Translations under genes and position numbers: made by a program
From: Nitriliruptoraceae bacterium
GTDB lineage: Bacteria; Actinomycetota; Nitriliruptoria; Nitriliruptorales; Nitriliruptoraceae
Direction: 5' to 3'
Assembly: GCA_007118045.1 (NCBI GenBank)
Contig: SKTG01000238.1
Span: forward strand, 1 to 17,499
Length of the DNA stretch: 17,499 nt
Part shown: positions 6,272 to 13,519 of the stretch, one piece after another
How the letters are laid out: each line of letters opens with the position of its first letter
Position numbering within the stretch: position 1 is the stretch's first letter
Notes under the pieces: model-generated
Databases searched by the model: none
What the model saw: only the letters and a program-made list of their open reading frames with translations
Told to the model about the DNA's origin: nothing

Positions 6272-6622
6272 ATGGCACGGGAGATCGAGGTCGGGCCCGA
6301 AGCTGATCTCGCACCGGGGGTCGTTCGTGGCGCCGGGCGCTACGCGGTGGGCAACTCGGCCGACGAGCTGTTCGCGGTCACCCGGCGTTGTCGGCACCTC
6401 GGTGCCGATCTCGCCGACGGGTCGATCGATGGGGAGGGTTGCCTGGTCTGTCCGTGGCACGGCGCCAAGTACGACGTCGCCAGTGGCCGGATGACGCGAG
6501 GTCCGCGGGGCGTCTTCGCGAAGATCCCCGGGATGGACGCCGGCTATCGGCTGTTGACACGTGTCCTGCCGCTGGGTCGCGGTGTGCTCGTCAAGCGAGA
6601 CGGGACCGTGTTCGTTCGATAG
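6272..6622 (+). CDS. small Rieske [2Fe-2S] protein
   Basis: A 116-residue stand-alone Rieske domain. The cluster ligands are clear: Cys40 and His42 in RRCRHLGADLADG, and Cys60 and His63 in CLVCPWHGAKYDVASG, i.e. C-x-H-x17-C-x2-H. This spacing is typical of ferredoxin-like Rieske components (NirD or dioxygenase ferredoxins) that pass electrons in the cytosol. There is no signal peptide or membrane anchor. ATG 6272 is preceded by GGAGGAG. The gene is monocistronic or the first of the following block; the 172-nt gap and a hairpin at 6686-6703 favour separate transcription. No oxygenase or reductase gene is adjacent, so its partner is unknown. Confidence 0.88.
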   Translation: MAREIEVGPEADLAPGVVRGAGRYAVGNSADELFAVTRRCRHLGADLADGSIDGEGCLVCPWHGAKYDVASGRMTRGPRGVFAKIPGMDAGYRLLTRVLPLGRGVLVKRDGTVFVR

Positions 6623-6671
6623 CAGCTGCGCCGGTGGCGGCCACCGGTCTCCTCGTTGGAGCGTCGAGCGA

Positions 6672-6703
6672 CCCGACGGGAAGCGCGGTCCCGACGGGAA
6701 CCG
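6672..6703 (+). terminator. repeat and hairpin downstream of the Rieske gene
   Basis: The 11-mer CCCGACGGGAA occurs at 6672-6682 and again at 6690-6700. The second copy lies in a hairpin, CGGTCCC (6686-6692) against GGGAACCG (6696-6703) with one bulged A and a 3-nt loop, followed by TCCTTGG. It could terminate Rieske transcription. Confidence 0.3.
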
Positions 6704-6794
6704 TCCTTGGCCCCTAGCGGTCTCCGGCGCCGTCCCGGATGCTCGATGAGTGACCAGCAACGAGCGGCGGCAACGAGCAGCGACAGGACGTGTC

Positions 6795-7712
6795 ATGGGT
6801 TCCGAGGCTCCCGTGGTCCGGTTCGTCGAGACCTCGAAGCACTTCGGGGAAGTGGTGGCCCTCGATCGACTCAGCCTGGAGGTGGGCGAGGGCGAGATCG
6901 TGGGACTGCTCGGCCCGAACGGGGCGGGCAAGACGACCGCGTTGCGGGTGCTGCTGGGCCTGATCCGGCCCACGAGTGGTCGGGCGGAGGTCGTGGGCAT
7001 CGATGCGTGGACCGATCCCGTAGCGGCTCACGCCGAGCTCGCCTTCATCCCGGGCGAGTTCCACGTCTGGCCGCAGTTGACCGGCGGCCAGATCCTGGAC
7101 CTGCTCGGCACCGTCTCGGGCGGGTACGACGCCGCCTACCGGGACGAGCTCATCGAGCGCTTCAACTTCGATCCGTCGAAGCGCGGTCGGTCGTACTCGA
7201 AGGGGAACCGGCAGAAGATCGCGGTGATCGCCGCGCTGATGACCCGCGCACCGCTGCTGGTGATGGACGAGCCGTCGGCGGGGCTGGACCCGCTGATGGA
7301 AGCGACCTTCCAGGACCGTCTGCGCTTCGCCAAGGCGGCCGGCCAGACCATCCTGTTGTCCTCGCACATCCTCAGCGAGGTGGAGGCGGTCTGCGACCGG
7401 GTGGCGGTGCTTCGCAACGGCGTCCTGGTCGAGGAGGGCACGCTCGCCGCACTACGCCACCTGCACGCGAACACCGTGGAAGCCACCTACGTCGGTGACC
7501 CACCGCGGCTGGACGGCGTCGCCGGCGTCGAGGACGTGCACGTGCGGGACGGGGTGATCCGTCTGCAGGTGTCGGGTTCGACCGATCCGCTGCTCAAGGC
7601 CCTGGCGGAGGCGCACGTGCCCTCAATCCAGATGCGGGAACCCTCGCTCGAGGAGCTCTTCCACGCCTTCTACGACGAGGCCGGCGACGTCCCAGCGGAC
7701 GCGGCCGGCTGA
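6795..7712 (+). CDS. ABC-2 type exporter ATP-binding protein
   Basis: A 305-residue ATPase of the drug/antibiotic-export class. Walker A is GPNGAGKTT (40-48), the signature is a non-canonical YSKGNRQK (134-141), Walker B is LLVMDEP (154-160), the D-loop is SAGLD, and the H-loop His191 ends LLSSH. The Q-loop region reads AFIPGEFHVWPQLT (83-96), with no Gln at the usual position, as in many exporters of this branch. The roughly 95-residue C-terminal extension is usual for ABC-2 ATPases. ATG 6795 gives a start right before the ATPase fold; GTG 6750 is an alternative with weak ribosome-binding signals. The permease begins 38 nt downstream. Confidence 0.9.
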   Translation: MGSEAPVVRFVETSKHFGEVVALDRLSLEVGEGEIVGLLGPNGAGKTTALRVLLGLIRPTSGRAEVVGIDAWTDPVAAHAELAFIPGEFHVWPQLTGGQILDLLGTVSGGYDAAYRDELIERFNFDPSKRGRSYSKGNRQKIAVIAALMTRAPLLVMDEPSAGLDPLMEATFQDRLRFAKAAGQTILLSSHILSEVEAVCDRVAVLRNGVLVEEGTLAALRHLHANTVEATYVGDPPRLDGVAGVEDVHVRDGVIRLQVSGSTDPLLKALAEAHVPSIQMREPSLEELFHAFYDEAGDVPADAAG

Positions 7713-7750
7713 CCACAGCGACTGGATCACTCGGTGACGGGAGGATCCAC

Positions 7751-9430
7751 ATGGCCACCAGGACCCCCGAGCGGGACCGTGGCGCCGCCCCGTTCACGCC
7801 AGACGACCGCGGTGAGGGAACGATCGAGCCCCGCTCGTCGGCGGACGTGTGGTGGCACACGTACCTCCATCACCTCCGGCTGCTCCGGAACGGCGCCATC
7901 GCCTGGATCGTCGGGCTCGCCGGCATCACGTGGGGTGTGGCGGCGACCTTCGACCTGCGTCACGGCAGCGAGGAGGAGTTGCAGGCGCTTTCGGAGATGG
8001 TGGGTATCCCCGCGTTCGAGGCACTCGCGGGCCGCTACGTCGCGCCTCACACCGTCGAGGGGTTGACCCTGTCGCGCTGGGGCATGTTCGGGATCCTTGC
8101 CGCGGTCTGGGGGATGCTGGCCGCCGTCAGACTGCTTCGAGGCGCCGAGGAGGCGGGCCACGTCGAGACGTTGCGTGCCGGCGCGATCGGCCCACGGGGC
8201 CTGTTGGCCTCCGCGCTGGCTGCGCTCTTCACCACCCACCTCGTGTTCATGCTCGCCATCGGACTCGGTCACACGGCCGGAGGGATGGACGTAGCCACCT
8301 CCTGGGCGACGGGCGGGGCGATCGCGTTGCTGACGGCGACGTTCGCGACCGGAGCAGCGCTGAGCTCCCAGTTGGTCGCCTCACGGCGCCGTGCGACTGG
8401 CATCGTGGGAAGCGCCCTCGGGATCGCCCTCGCCTTGCGGGTGCTGGCCGCCGGGAGCGCGACCCCGGACTGGATGTGGTGGACCACCCCCTTCGGGTGG
8501 ATCGGGTTCCTCCACGAGGTCGATCAGGCACGGAGCCAGGTGTTCCTCGGCTTCGGGCTGCTGTTGGCCGCGCTGCTCGCCGTCTGCTTCCTGACGGCCC
8601 GTCGCGACCTCCACGCCGGGCTTCTCGGCGGGGAGGTGGACGCACCGCGACGGCCACCCCGCCCGATCGGCGGGCAACTCGGACTGGCCGTGCAGCTCAC
8701 GGCAGGGCCGGCACGGACCTGGGGGCTGATCGTGGGTCTCGTCGCGGCGGCGTTCGGCCTCCTGTCCCGCGATTTCGCCGAAGCCGCCGCGGCGCTGCCG
8801 GCCACCATCGCGGTCGTGGAGCAGATGGGCATCGTCGGGCTCGACACCCCGGCGGGCATCGTCGCCTGGATCATGTCGATGTTCGTCGCGCTGCTGGTGG
8901 CGGTGTTCGTCGCGGGACAGCTGGCCGCCATCCGCGAGGACGAGGCCACCTGGCGCATCGAACACCTGCTCGCGCGCCCGGTCGGTCGGGTGCGGTGGCT
9001 GATCACCCGCGTGCTGACCGTGGCCGTGGCCGTCGTGGCGATCTCGGTGGTGGCGGGCCTCCTCTCCTTCGTCGCCACCGTCGTGGTCGACGTCCCGATC
9101 ACGTTCGTCGAGGGCCTGCTCGCCGGCCTCAACGTGGTGCCCGTGGCCCTGCTGGTCCTGGGCGTCGGGACCGGCCTGTTCGGGCTGGTGCCACGCCTGG
9201 TCGTCCCACTCACCTACGGGCTGGTGGTCGCCGCCTTCACGCTCGACTTCGTCGGCGGCCTGCTCGATCTACCCGGCTGGGTGCTCGAGCTGAGCCCCTT
9301 CCGACACCTCGCCTCCGTGCCGGCCGTCGACATGGACCTCGGCGCCGCTTTCGTGATGGTCCTCGTGGGCGTGGTTGCCGCCGCCGTCGGGCTGATGGCG
9401 TTCCGACGACGCGACCTACGGGAAGCATGA
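7751..9430 (+). CDS. ABC transporter permease, polyketide-antibiotic-exporter type
   Basis: A 559-residue polytopic membrane protein with about 12 hydrophobic segments (first at about 48-67, last near the C-terminus) arranged as two six-helix halves joined by a charged linker near residues 285-310. Size and layout fit the fused-permease family annotated as exporters of polyketide antibiotics. It presumably forms a transporter with the upstream ATPase and exports a small molecule or lipid across the membrane; the substrate is unknown. ATG 7751 is preceded by GGGAGG at good spacing. The first 35 residues are hydrophilic and cytoplasmic. It ends 18 nt before the next gene, supporting one operon. 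Confidence 0.88.
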   Translation: MATRTPERDRGAAPFTPDDRGEGTIEPRSSADVWWHTYLHHLRLLRNGAIAWIVGLAGITWGVAATFDLRHGSEEELQALSEMVGIPAFEALAGRYVAPHTVEGLTLSRWGMFGILAAVWGMLAAVRLLRGAEEAGHVETLRAGAIGPRGLLASALAALFTTHLVFMLAIGLGHTAGGMDVATSWATGGAIALLTATFATGAALSSQLVASRRRATGIVGSALGIALALRVLAAGSATPDWMWWTTPFGWIGFLHEVDQARSQVFLGFGLLLAALLAVCFLTARRDLHAGLLGGEVDAPRRPPRPIGGQLGLAVQLTAGPARTWGLIVGLVAAAFGLLSRDFAEAAAALPATIAVVEQMGIVGLDTPAGIVAWIMSMFVALLVAVFVAGQLAAIREDEATWRIEHLLARPVGRVRWLITRVLTVAVAVVAISVVAGLLSFVATVVVDVPITFVEGLLAGLNVVPVALLVLGVGTGLFGLVPRLVVPLTYGLVVAAFTLDFVGGLLDLPGWVLELSPFRHLASVPAVDMDLGAAFVMVLVGVVAAAVGLMAFRRRDLREA

Positions 9431-9448
9431 CCACGAGGAGCGGGGTGC

Positions 9449-10237
9449 ATGGTGAACCGGGGCGGACGCAGGCCCGGCCTCGTGCTCATCCACGGCGCGT
9501 TCCACACGGCGGCGTGCTGGACACCGACCCTCGATGAACTCGAACGCCAGGCTCCGGGCGTGCCGAGGCTCGCCGTCGATCTCCCCGGCCGAGGGACCAC
9601 GCCGGGCGACCTGCGGTCGGTGACGATCGAGGGATGTGTCGCCAGCGTGGTCGAGCAGATCGACCGCGCCGGGCTCGACGAGGTCGTGGTCGTGGCCCAT
9701 TCCCTGGGTGGTCTCATCGCGCCAGGGGTCGTCGCCGAGCTCGGCGTGGACCGTGTCGCTCGGCTCGTGCTGCTCGCTGCGGTCATCCCGCCCGAAGGCA
9801 GGTCGAACCTCGCCCTCATACCCCAGCCGACACGCTGGATGATCGCGAAGCTGCTTCGTCGCGACGTTCCCCGACGTCCTCCGCCACGCACGATCGCCCG
9901 CGCGTTCTTCTGCAACGGCATGAGCCGTGATCAACGCGAGCAGGTCTACGCGCAGCTGGTCGCCGAAGCGCCCGGGCTGTTCCACGAGCCCGTGAGCCGG
10001 GCCGAGCTGCCGACCTCGGTGCCCCGCACCTGGATCCTGCCGCTGCGCGACCGTTCGAACCCACCCCGCAAACAGCGGGCCTGCATCGAGAACCTCGGCG
10101 GTGTGGACGAGCTGATCGAGATCGACACCTGCCACGACGCCATGGTCAGCGAACCCGGCGCCATCGCCGGGATCCTCCTCGAACGGTCCCCGAGCCCCGA
10201 GGCGCGCGAGACCACCCGCGGTGCGGGGCACGTCTAG
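9449..10237 (+). CDS. alpha/beta hydrolase (EstC-like esterase type)
   Basis: A 262-residue alpha/beta hydrolase with an intact predicted triad: Ser85 in VVAHSLGG, Asp201 in PLRDRSNPP, and His229 in DTCHDAMVSEP. LVLIHGAFHTAACW (11-24) is typical of the plant salicylate-esterase/EstC-like branch, whose members cleave small esters or lactones. It is distinct from the two tandem hydrolases at the left end. ATG 9449 is used, with purine-rich GAGGAGCGGGG upstream. It sits 18 nt after the ABC permease and 11 nt before a lactonase-like gene, which suggests two hydrolytic steps linked to an export system. A Thr/Arg-rich C-terminal tail follows the fold. Confidence 0.88.
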   Translation: MVNRGGRRPGLVLIHGAFHTAACWTPTLDELERQAPGVPRLAVDLPGRGTTPGDLRSVTIEGCVASVVEQIDRAGLDEVVVVAHSLGGLIAPGVVAELGVDRVARLVLLAAVIPPEGRSNLALIPQPTRWMIAKLLRRDVPRRPPPRTIARAFFCNGMSRDQREQVYAQLVAEAPGLFHEPVSRAELPTSVPRTWILPLRDRSNPPRKQRACIENLGGVDELIEIDTCHDAMVSEPGAIAGILLERSPSPEARETTRGAGHV

Positions 10238-10248
10238 GGAGAAGATGC

Positions 10249-11160
10249 ATGATGCTGAGAACCGATGCGGTCAAAGCAGTCTCGGTGGTCACCACCGGGG
10301 ACGGTGAGGTCCACCACGAGCACGTGTTCGGCACACGTAAGCCCGAGCTGTTGTGGATCTTCTTCGGCCGCCGCTGGGTCCGCCTGCCCATCAACGTGTA
10401 CGTCATCGACCACCAGGACGGCCTGGTGCTGTTCGACACCGGCCAGGACCGGGCCGTGGTCACCGACCCGGACTACTACCCCGACCGCATCACCGCGTTC
10501 TTCTACCGGCACATCTTCCGTGACATCCGTATAGGTCCCGAGGACACCCTGCCCGTGCAGCTCGAGCGTGTCGGCTACTCGGCCAGCCAGGTCCGCAAGG
10601 CCGTCATCTCCCACCTGCACTCCGACCACGTCGGTGGGATCACCCACATCCCCGAGGCGGAGCTGTACGCCGGTGAAGAGGGGTTCGCCTACATGCGGGG
10701 CCGCGACCATCCCGAGCGCCAGACGGTCTTCCGCGATCGCATCGAGATCCCGGGCGCGAGATGGCACATGATCCCCTTCGGGCCGACCCACGACCCCTCA
10801 CTCGCGCCGTTCAGCGAAGCGTTCGACCTGATGGGCGACGGGTCGATGATCGTGCTGCCGACCCCTGGTCACCTGCCAGGGTCGGTCTCGATGCTCGTGC
10901 GGCGACGCGCCGCACCGGCGCTGCTGCTCGTCGGGGACCTGACCTACGACGAACGGCTCCTCGACCGCGATCAGGTCCCGGCCGTCGGCGACGCCGACCA
11001 GCTACGTCGCACCTACGCGAAGGTGCGTGCGCTGCGAGCCAACAACCCGGGCCTCGTCATCCTGTCCGCTCACGACCCGCACGCTCGAGAGAAGCTCTCC
11101 GGCCGATACGGAGGCGACCGTCCCTCCGACCGGCCGACGTCGGTGACCGGACGTGGATGA
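10249..11160 (+). CDS. metallo-beta-lactamase-fold hydrolase, N-acyl homoserine lactonase-like
   Basis: A 303-residue metallo-beta-lactamase-fold hydrolase with a complete dinuclear metal set: His122, His124, Asp126 and His127 in SHLHSDHVGG, His208 in PTPGHLPGS, Asp230 in LLVGDLTYD and His275 in LSAHDPHA. Tyr residues and the FDTGQD segment (62-67) recall the AiiA-like branch, which opens homoserine lactone rings, but lactonase activity on another substrate is equally possible. Start is ATG 10249 or the next codon, ATG 10252; a GGGAGA tract lies upstream. Last gene of the export block, and its product may inactivate a lactone signal or antibiotic in the cytosol. The final 25 residues are Arg/Asp/Ser-rich and probably disordered. 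Confidence 0.88.
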   Translation: MMLRTDAVKAVSVVTTGDGEVHHEHVFGTRKPELLWIFFGRRWVRLPINVYVIDHQDGLVLFDTGQDRAVVTDPDYYPDRITAFFYRHIFRDIRIGPEDTLPVQLERVGYSASQVRKAVISHLHSDHVGGITHIPEAELYAGEEGFAYMRGRDHPERQTVFRDRIEIPGARWHMIPFGPTHDPSLAPFSEAFDLMGDGSMIVLPTPGHLPGSVSMLVRRRAAPALLLVGDLTYDERLLDRDQVPAVGDADQLRRTYAKVRALRANNPGLVILSAHDPHAREKLSGRYGGDRPSDRPTSVTGRG

Positions 11161-11192
11161 CGTCGGAGCACGAGCCTGCGTGACGTCCGGGA

Positions 11193-11209
11193 CCGTCAAC
11201 TCGTGACGG
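11193..11209. terminator. short hairpin between convergent genes
   Basis: CCGTCA (11193-11198) and TGACGG (11204-11209) form a perfect 6-bp stem with a 5-nt loop, between the lactonase-like gene and the convergent sigma-factor gene. It could serve both directions, but there is no T tract. Confidence 0.3.
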
Positions 11210-11268
11210 GTGCAAGCTCGGAGCGGTGCCGATGGTCCAGCTGGTCTTGCGCGATCACCTGATCCGGC

Positions 11269-12150
11269 TCAGCTGGCGGCGATCGGCGCGAGGTGGGTGA
11301 GCTTGTCCGGGTTGCGGATCGCAGCGATGCTGCGGATCGTGTCGTCGGCGACATCGAGCACGAACACGACGACGATCGTGCCGTCGCTGGTCCCGATCAC
11401 GACGCCTGGTGTGCCGTTGATCCAGCGTGGTTCGAGCACGACATCCGCTGGTGCCTGGCGCGCCAGGCCCTCGAGGAAACGCGCGACGCGGTCAGCACCT
11501 TCGACCGGACGGCGAGCGGCCGACACCTTGCCACCACCATCGGAGCGCAGCACGACGTCGGGTGCGAGGGTGGCGAGCAACGCCTCGAGGTCACCGGTCC
11601 GGCAGGCGGTCAGGAACCGGTCGGCCACCCGAGCGCGGGCACCCGCGTCGGGTTCGAACCGCGGGCGTCGGGCCTGCACGTGCTTGCGGGCACGGGAGAC
11701 CAGCTGCCGGCAGGCGGGCTCGGAGCGGTCGAGGATGGCGGCGAGCTCCGCGTGGTCGTAGCCGAAGACGTCGTGGAGGAGGAAGGCGACGCGTTCGGCC
11801 GGGCTCAGCGACTCGAGCACGACGAGGAAGGCCATCGAGACGGACTCGGCCAGCTCGACGGGGTCGTCCGTCGTCCCGTCGGTGACGAGCGGTTCGGGCA
11901 GCCAGGGTCCCACGTAGACCTCCCGGCGGGCTCGCGCCGACGTGAGCCGGTCGTAACAGATGCGGGACGTGGTCCGGTTGAGCCAGCCGCCGACGTTGTC
12001 GATGCCCTCGGTGCCGTGCCGTTCGAGCCGCAGGTAGGCCTCCTGCACGGCGTCCTCCGCCTCGCTGACCGTGCCGAGCAGGCGGTAGGCGAGCGCCAGC
12101 AGCTCCTGGCGGTGCTCGCGGGTCGCCTCCTCGGTGGTGGTCGTGCTCAC
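11269..12150 (-). CDS. ECF41-type RNA polymerase sigma factor with SnoaL-like C-terminal domain (SigJ-like)
   Basis: A 293-residue ECF sigma factor. Region 2 spans about 12-78 (LALAYRLLGTVSEAEDAVQEAYLRL; WLNRTTSRICYDRLTSARARRE) and region 4 about 108-160 (LSPAERVAFLLHDVFGYDHAELAAIL, VSRARKHVQARRP). The linker carries WLPEPL (83-88). The C-terminal SnoaL-like extension (about 172-290) holds the two hallmark motifs, DGGGK (204-208) and NPDKL (280-284), which in ECF41 proteins tune activity in place of an anti-sigma factor. The GTG start at 12150 overlaps the stop of the oxidoreductase gene as GTGA, giving translational coupling. ECF41 genes are typically next to a carboxymuconolactone decarboxylase, oxidoreductase or epimerase; here it is a FAD oxidoreductase. 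SigJ is the mycobacterial relative. Confidence 0.92.
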   Translation of the reverse strand: MSTTTTEEATREHRQELLALAYRLLGTVSEAEDAVQEAYLRLERHGTEGIDNVGGWLNRTTSRICYDRLTSARARREVYVGPWLPEPLVTDGTTDDPVELAESVSMAFLVVLESLSPAERVAFLLHDVFGYDHAELAAILDRSEPACRQLVSRARKHVQARRPRFEPDAGARARVADRFLTACRTGDLEALLATLAPDVVLRSDGGGKVSAARRPVEGADRVARFLEGLARQAPADVVLEPRWINGTPGVVIGTSDGTIVVVFVLDVADDTIRSIAAIRNPDKLTHLAPIAAS

Positions 12151-13430
12151 GTTGGCTGGCCTTCCGGGGCGTGCCGACGGGGCGAGACCGCCAGGTCGCC
12201 GCCGGCGGCCGTGGCGGCCTCCGCGGCGCTGGAGATGCTCGCCTGTGACAACGTGCCACGGGTCCCGACCCAGTCGCCGGCGACGTACAGGCCCGGCGCG
12301 CCGGGGACCGTCGGCCCTGGACGCCCCCGGCGCCCGCCCGTCGCGACGTGGCCGCCGTCGTGCGTGACCGTGAGGTCGGGCAGGTACCGGGCGTGCACCA
12401 CCTCGTCGCGCCAGCCCGCCGCGCCCTGGTCGAGCAGCGTCTCGAGTCGCGTCCGTGTCTCCGCCGGCGCGTGGCATCCGAGCGGGAGGAACCGGGCGAC
12501 CTGGATCACGGCGCCGCCCTCGGGGGCGACCCGGCTGGCGTCGGACTGGACCGACAGGTACAGCGGCTCGTCGATGCCCAGCACGAGGGACGGTCCCGCG
12601 GGCCGGCGTGCCAGCGCCACGTCGAGGGCGGCCATACGCACCGGCACGGCGCGCGACGCCCAGCCCGCGAGGACCTCCCCCGCCACACCTTCCAGCATCT
12701 GCGCCGCGTGGGCGGGGCCGCCCGCGGCGATGATCACGGCCGCGGCGGCCCACTCGGTTCCGTCGCGGAGCACGACGCGCCACCCGGCCTGCGTCGAGCG
12801 GACGGCGCGGACCGCGACGCCCGTGAGCAGCTCCGCGCCCGCCAGGACCGCGGCGTCCTGCAGGCGTTCGACCAGGCCACCCCAGCCACCGTCCAGGTAG
12901 CGCACACCACCACCCCGGATCGCCTCGGCCATGACGTCAGCGGCCTGCTCGTCGAGGGAGTCCGCGTAGGTCGCGAGGCGGGCGAGCACGGTGGCGGTGT
13001 CGCGTGCCCGCTGGTCACGCACGTTGGCGTCGATCCAGGAGCGGACCGACCCCTCCGGGTCGCCGGTCCGGGCCCGGGCCGCGAGCCGGACGAGACCCAC
13101 CGAGGTGCGCAGCCCGCCGGCGCCGGCGCGGCGGTCCAGCGGCCCCACCAGGTGGCCGCCCAGCAGCAGCTTCGCACGATGGACCGCGGGGCTCCCGCCG
13201 GGCAGACCGACGCCGAGCTCCTCCAGGATCGCCGTACCCGGCCCGCGGGTGGCGAGCCCGTGCGGTCCCAGGTTCAGCGCGAACCCCTCCCGCTGGGTCG
13301 AACGAGCACGGCCGCCGGGTCGGCGGCTCCCGTCGAGCACGGTCACCGGGACGTCCATCCGGGCCAGTCGCAGGCCGGCGGTCAGGCCGGCCAGTCCGGC
13401 GCCGACGACGACCACACGTCGCGGGTTCAT
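12147..13430 (-). CDS. FAD-dependent oxidoreductase (amine oxidase/phytoene desaturase-like)
   Basis: A 427-residue flavoprotein. The N-terminus carries the dinucleotide fold VVVVGAGLAGLTAG (6-19) with Asp33 at the end of the second strand, then GSRRPGGRARS (34-44), the second glycine-rich motif of amine oxidases and phytoene desaturases. The C-terminus has LYVAGDWVGTRGTLSQASISSAAEAA, the conserved FAD-binding segment. Mid-protein YLDGGWGGLVERLQDAAVLAGAELLTGVAVRAV fits this superfamily. Substrate unknown; the family oxidises amines, porphyrinogens or polyenes. ATG 13430 follows GAGGAGG. The frame is open well upstream, but that is antisense-like composition overlapping the methyltransferase. 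Transcribed together with the sigma factor, probably from the ECF41-type promoter at 13486-13512. Confidence 0.88.
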   Translation of the reverse strand: MNPRRVVVVGAGLAGLTAGLRLARMDVPVTVLDGSRRPGGRARSTQREGFALNLGPHGLATRGPGTAILEELGVGLPGGSPAVHRAKLLLGGHLVGPLDRRAGAGGLRTSVGLVRLAARARTGDPEGSVRSWIDANVRDQRARDTATVLARLATYADSLDEQAADVMAEAIRGGGVRYLDGGWGGLVERLQDAAVLAGAELLTGVAVRAVRSTQAGWRVVLRDGTEWAAAAVIIAAGGPAHAAQMLEGVAGEVLAGWASRAVPVRMAALDVALARRPAGPSLVLGIDEPLYLSVQSDASRVAPEGGAVIQVARFLPLGCHAPAETRTRLETLLDQGAAGWRDEVVHARYLPDLTVTHDGGHVATGGRRGRPGPTVPGAPGLYVAGDWVGTRGTLSQASISSAAEAATAAGGDLAVSPRRHAPEGQPT

Positions 13431-13442
13431 CGTGGTCCTCCT

Positions 13443-13460
13443 CTCCCGGCACCCCGGGAG
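13443..13460 (-). promoter_or_regulatory. hairpin abutting the ribosome-binding site of the oxidoreductase gene
   Basis: CTCCCGG (13443-13449) and CCGGGAG (13454-13460) form a perfect 7-bp GC-rich stem with a 4-nt loop. On the minus strand it directly precedes the AGGAGG ribosome-binding site. It could end the upstream methyltransferase transcript or influence translation of the oxidoreductase mRNA. Confidence 0.45.
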
Positions 13461-13485
13461 CTCTCCGAAGCGATCTCCCCCATCC

Positions 13486-13512
13486 GACGACGCAGGTGCC
13501 CGAGCCGTGACA
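13486..13512 (-). promoter_or_regulatory. ECF41-type promoter for the oxidoreductase-sigma operon
   Basis: On the minus strand TGTCACG (13512-13506) is followed after exactly 16 nt by CGTC (13489-13486). The published ECF41 consensus, as I recall it, is TGTCACA-N16-CGTC, so 10 of 11 bases match. It lies in the 89-nt gap upstream of the oxidoreductase and predicts a leader of roughly 48 nt. This supports autoregulation of the operon by its own sigma factor. Confidence 0.7.
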
Positions 13513-13519
13513 TGGCCCC

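Noticed and set aside
5381..7000. 539-codon open frame on the minus strand
   Set aside because: It runs antisense through the Rieske gene and into the ABC region, is rich in Arg, Pro and Ser without domain pattern, and most of it is a GC-rich frame artefact. Only a short segment near 5535-5740 was kept as a possible relic.
12244..12250. TGTCACA on the minus strand inside the oxidoreductase gene
   Set aside because: No CGTC at the required distance, and it lies within coding sequence.
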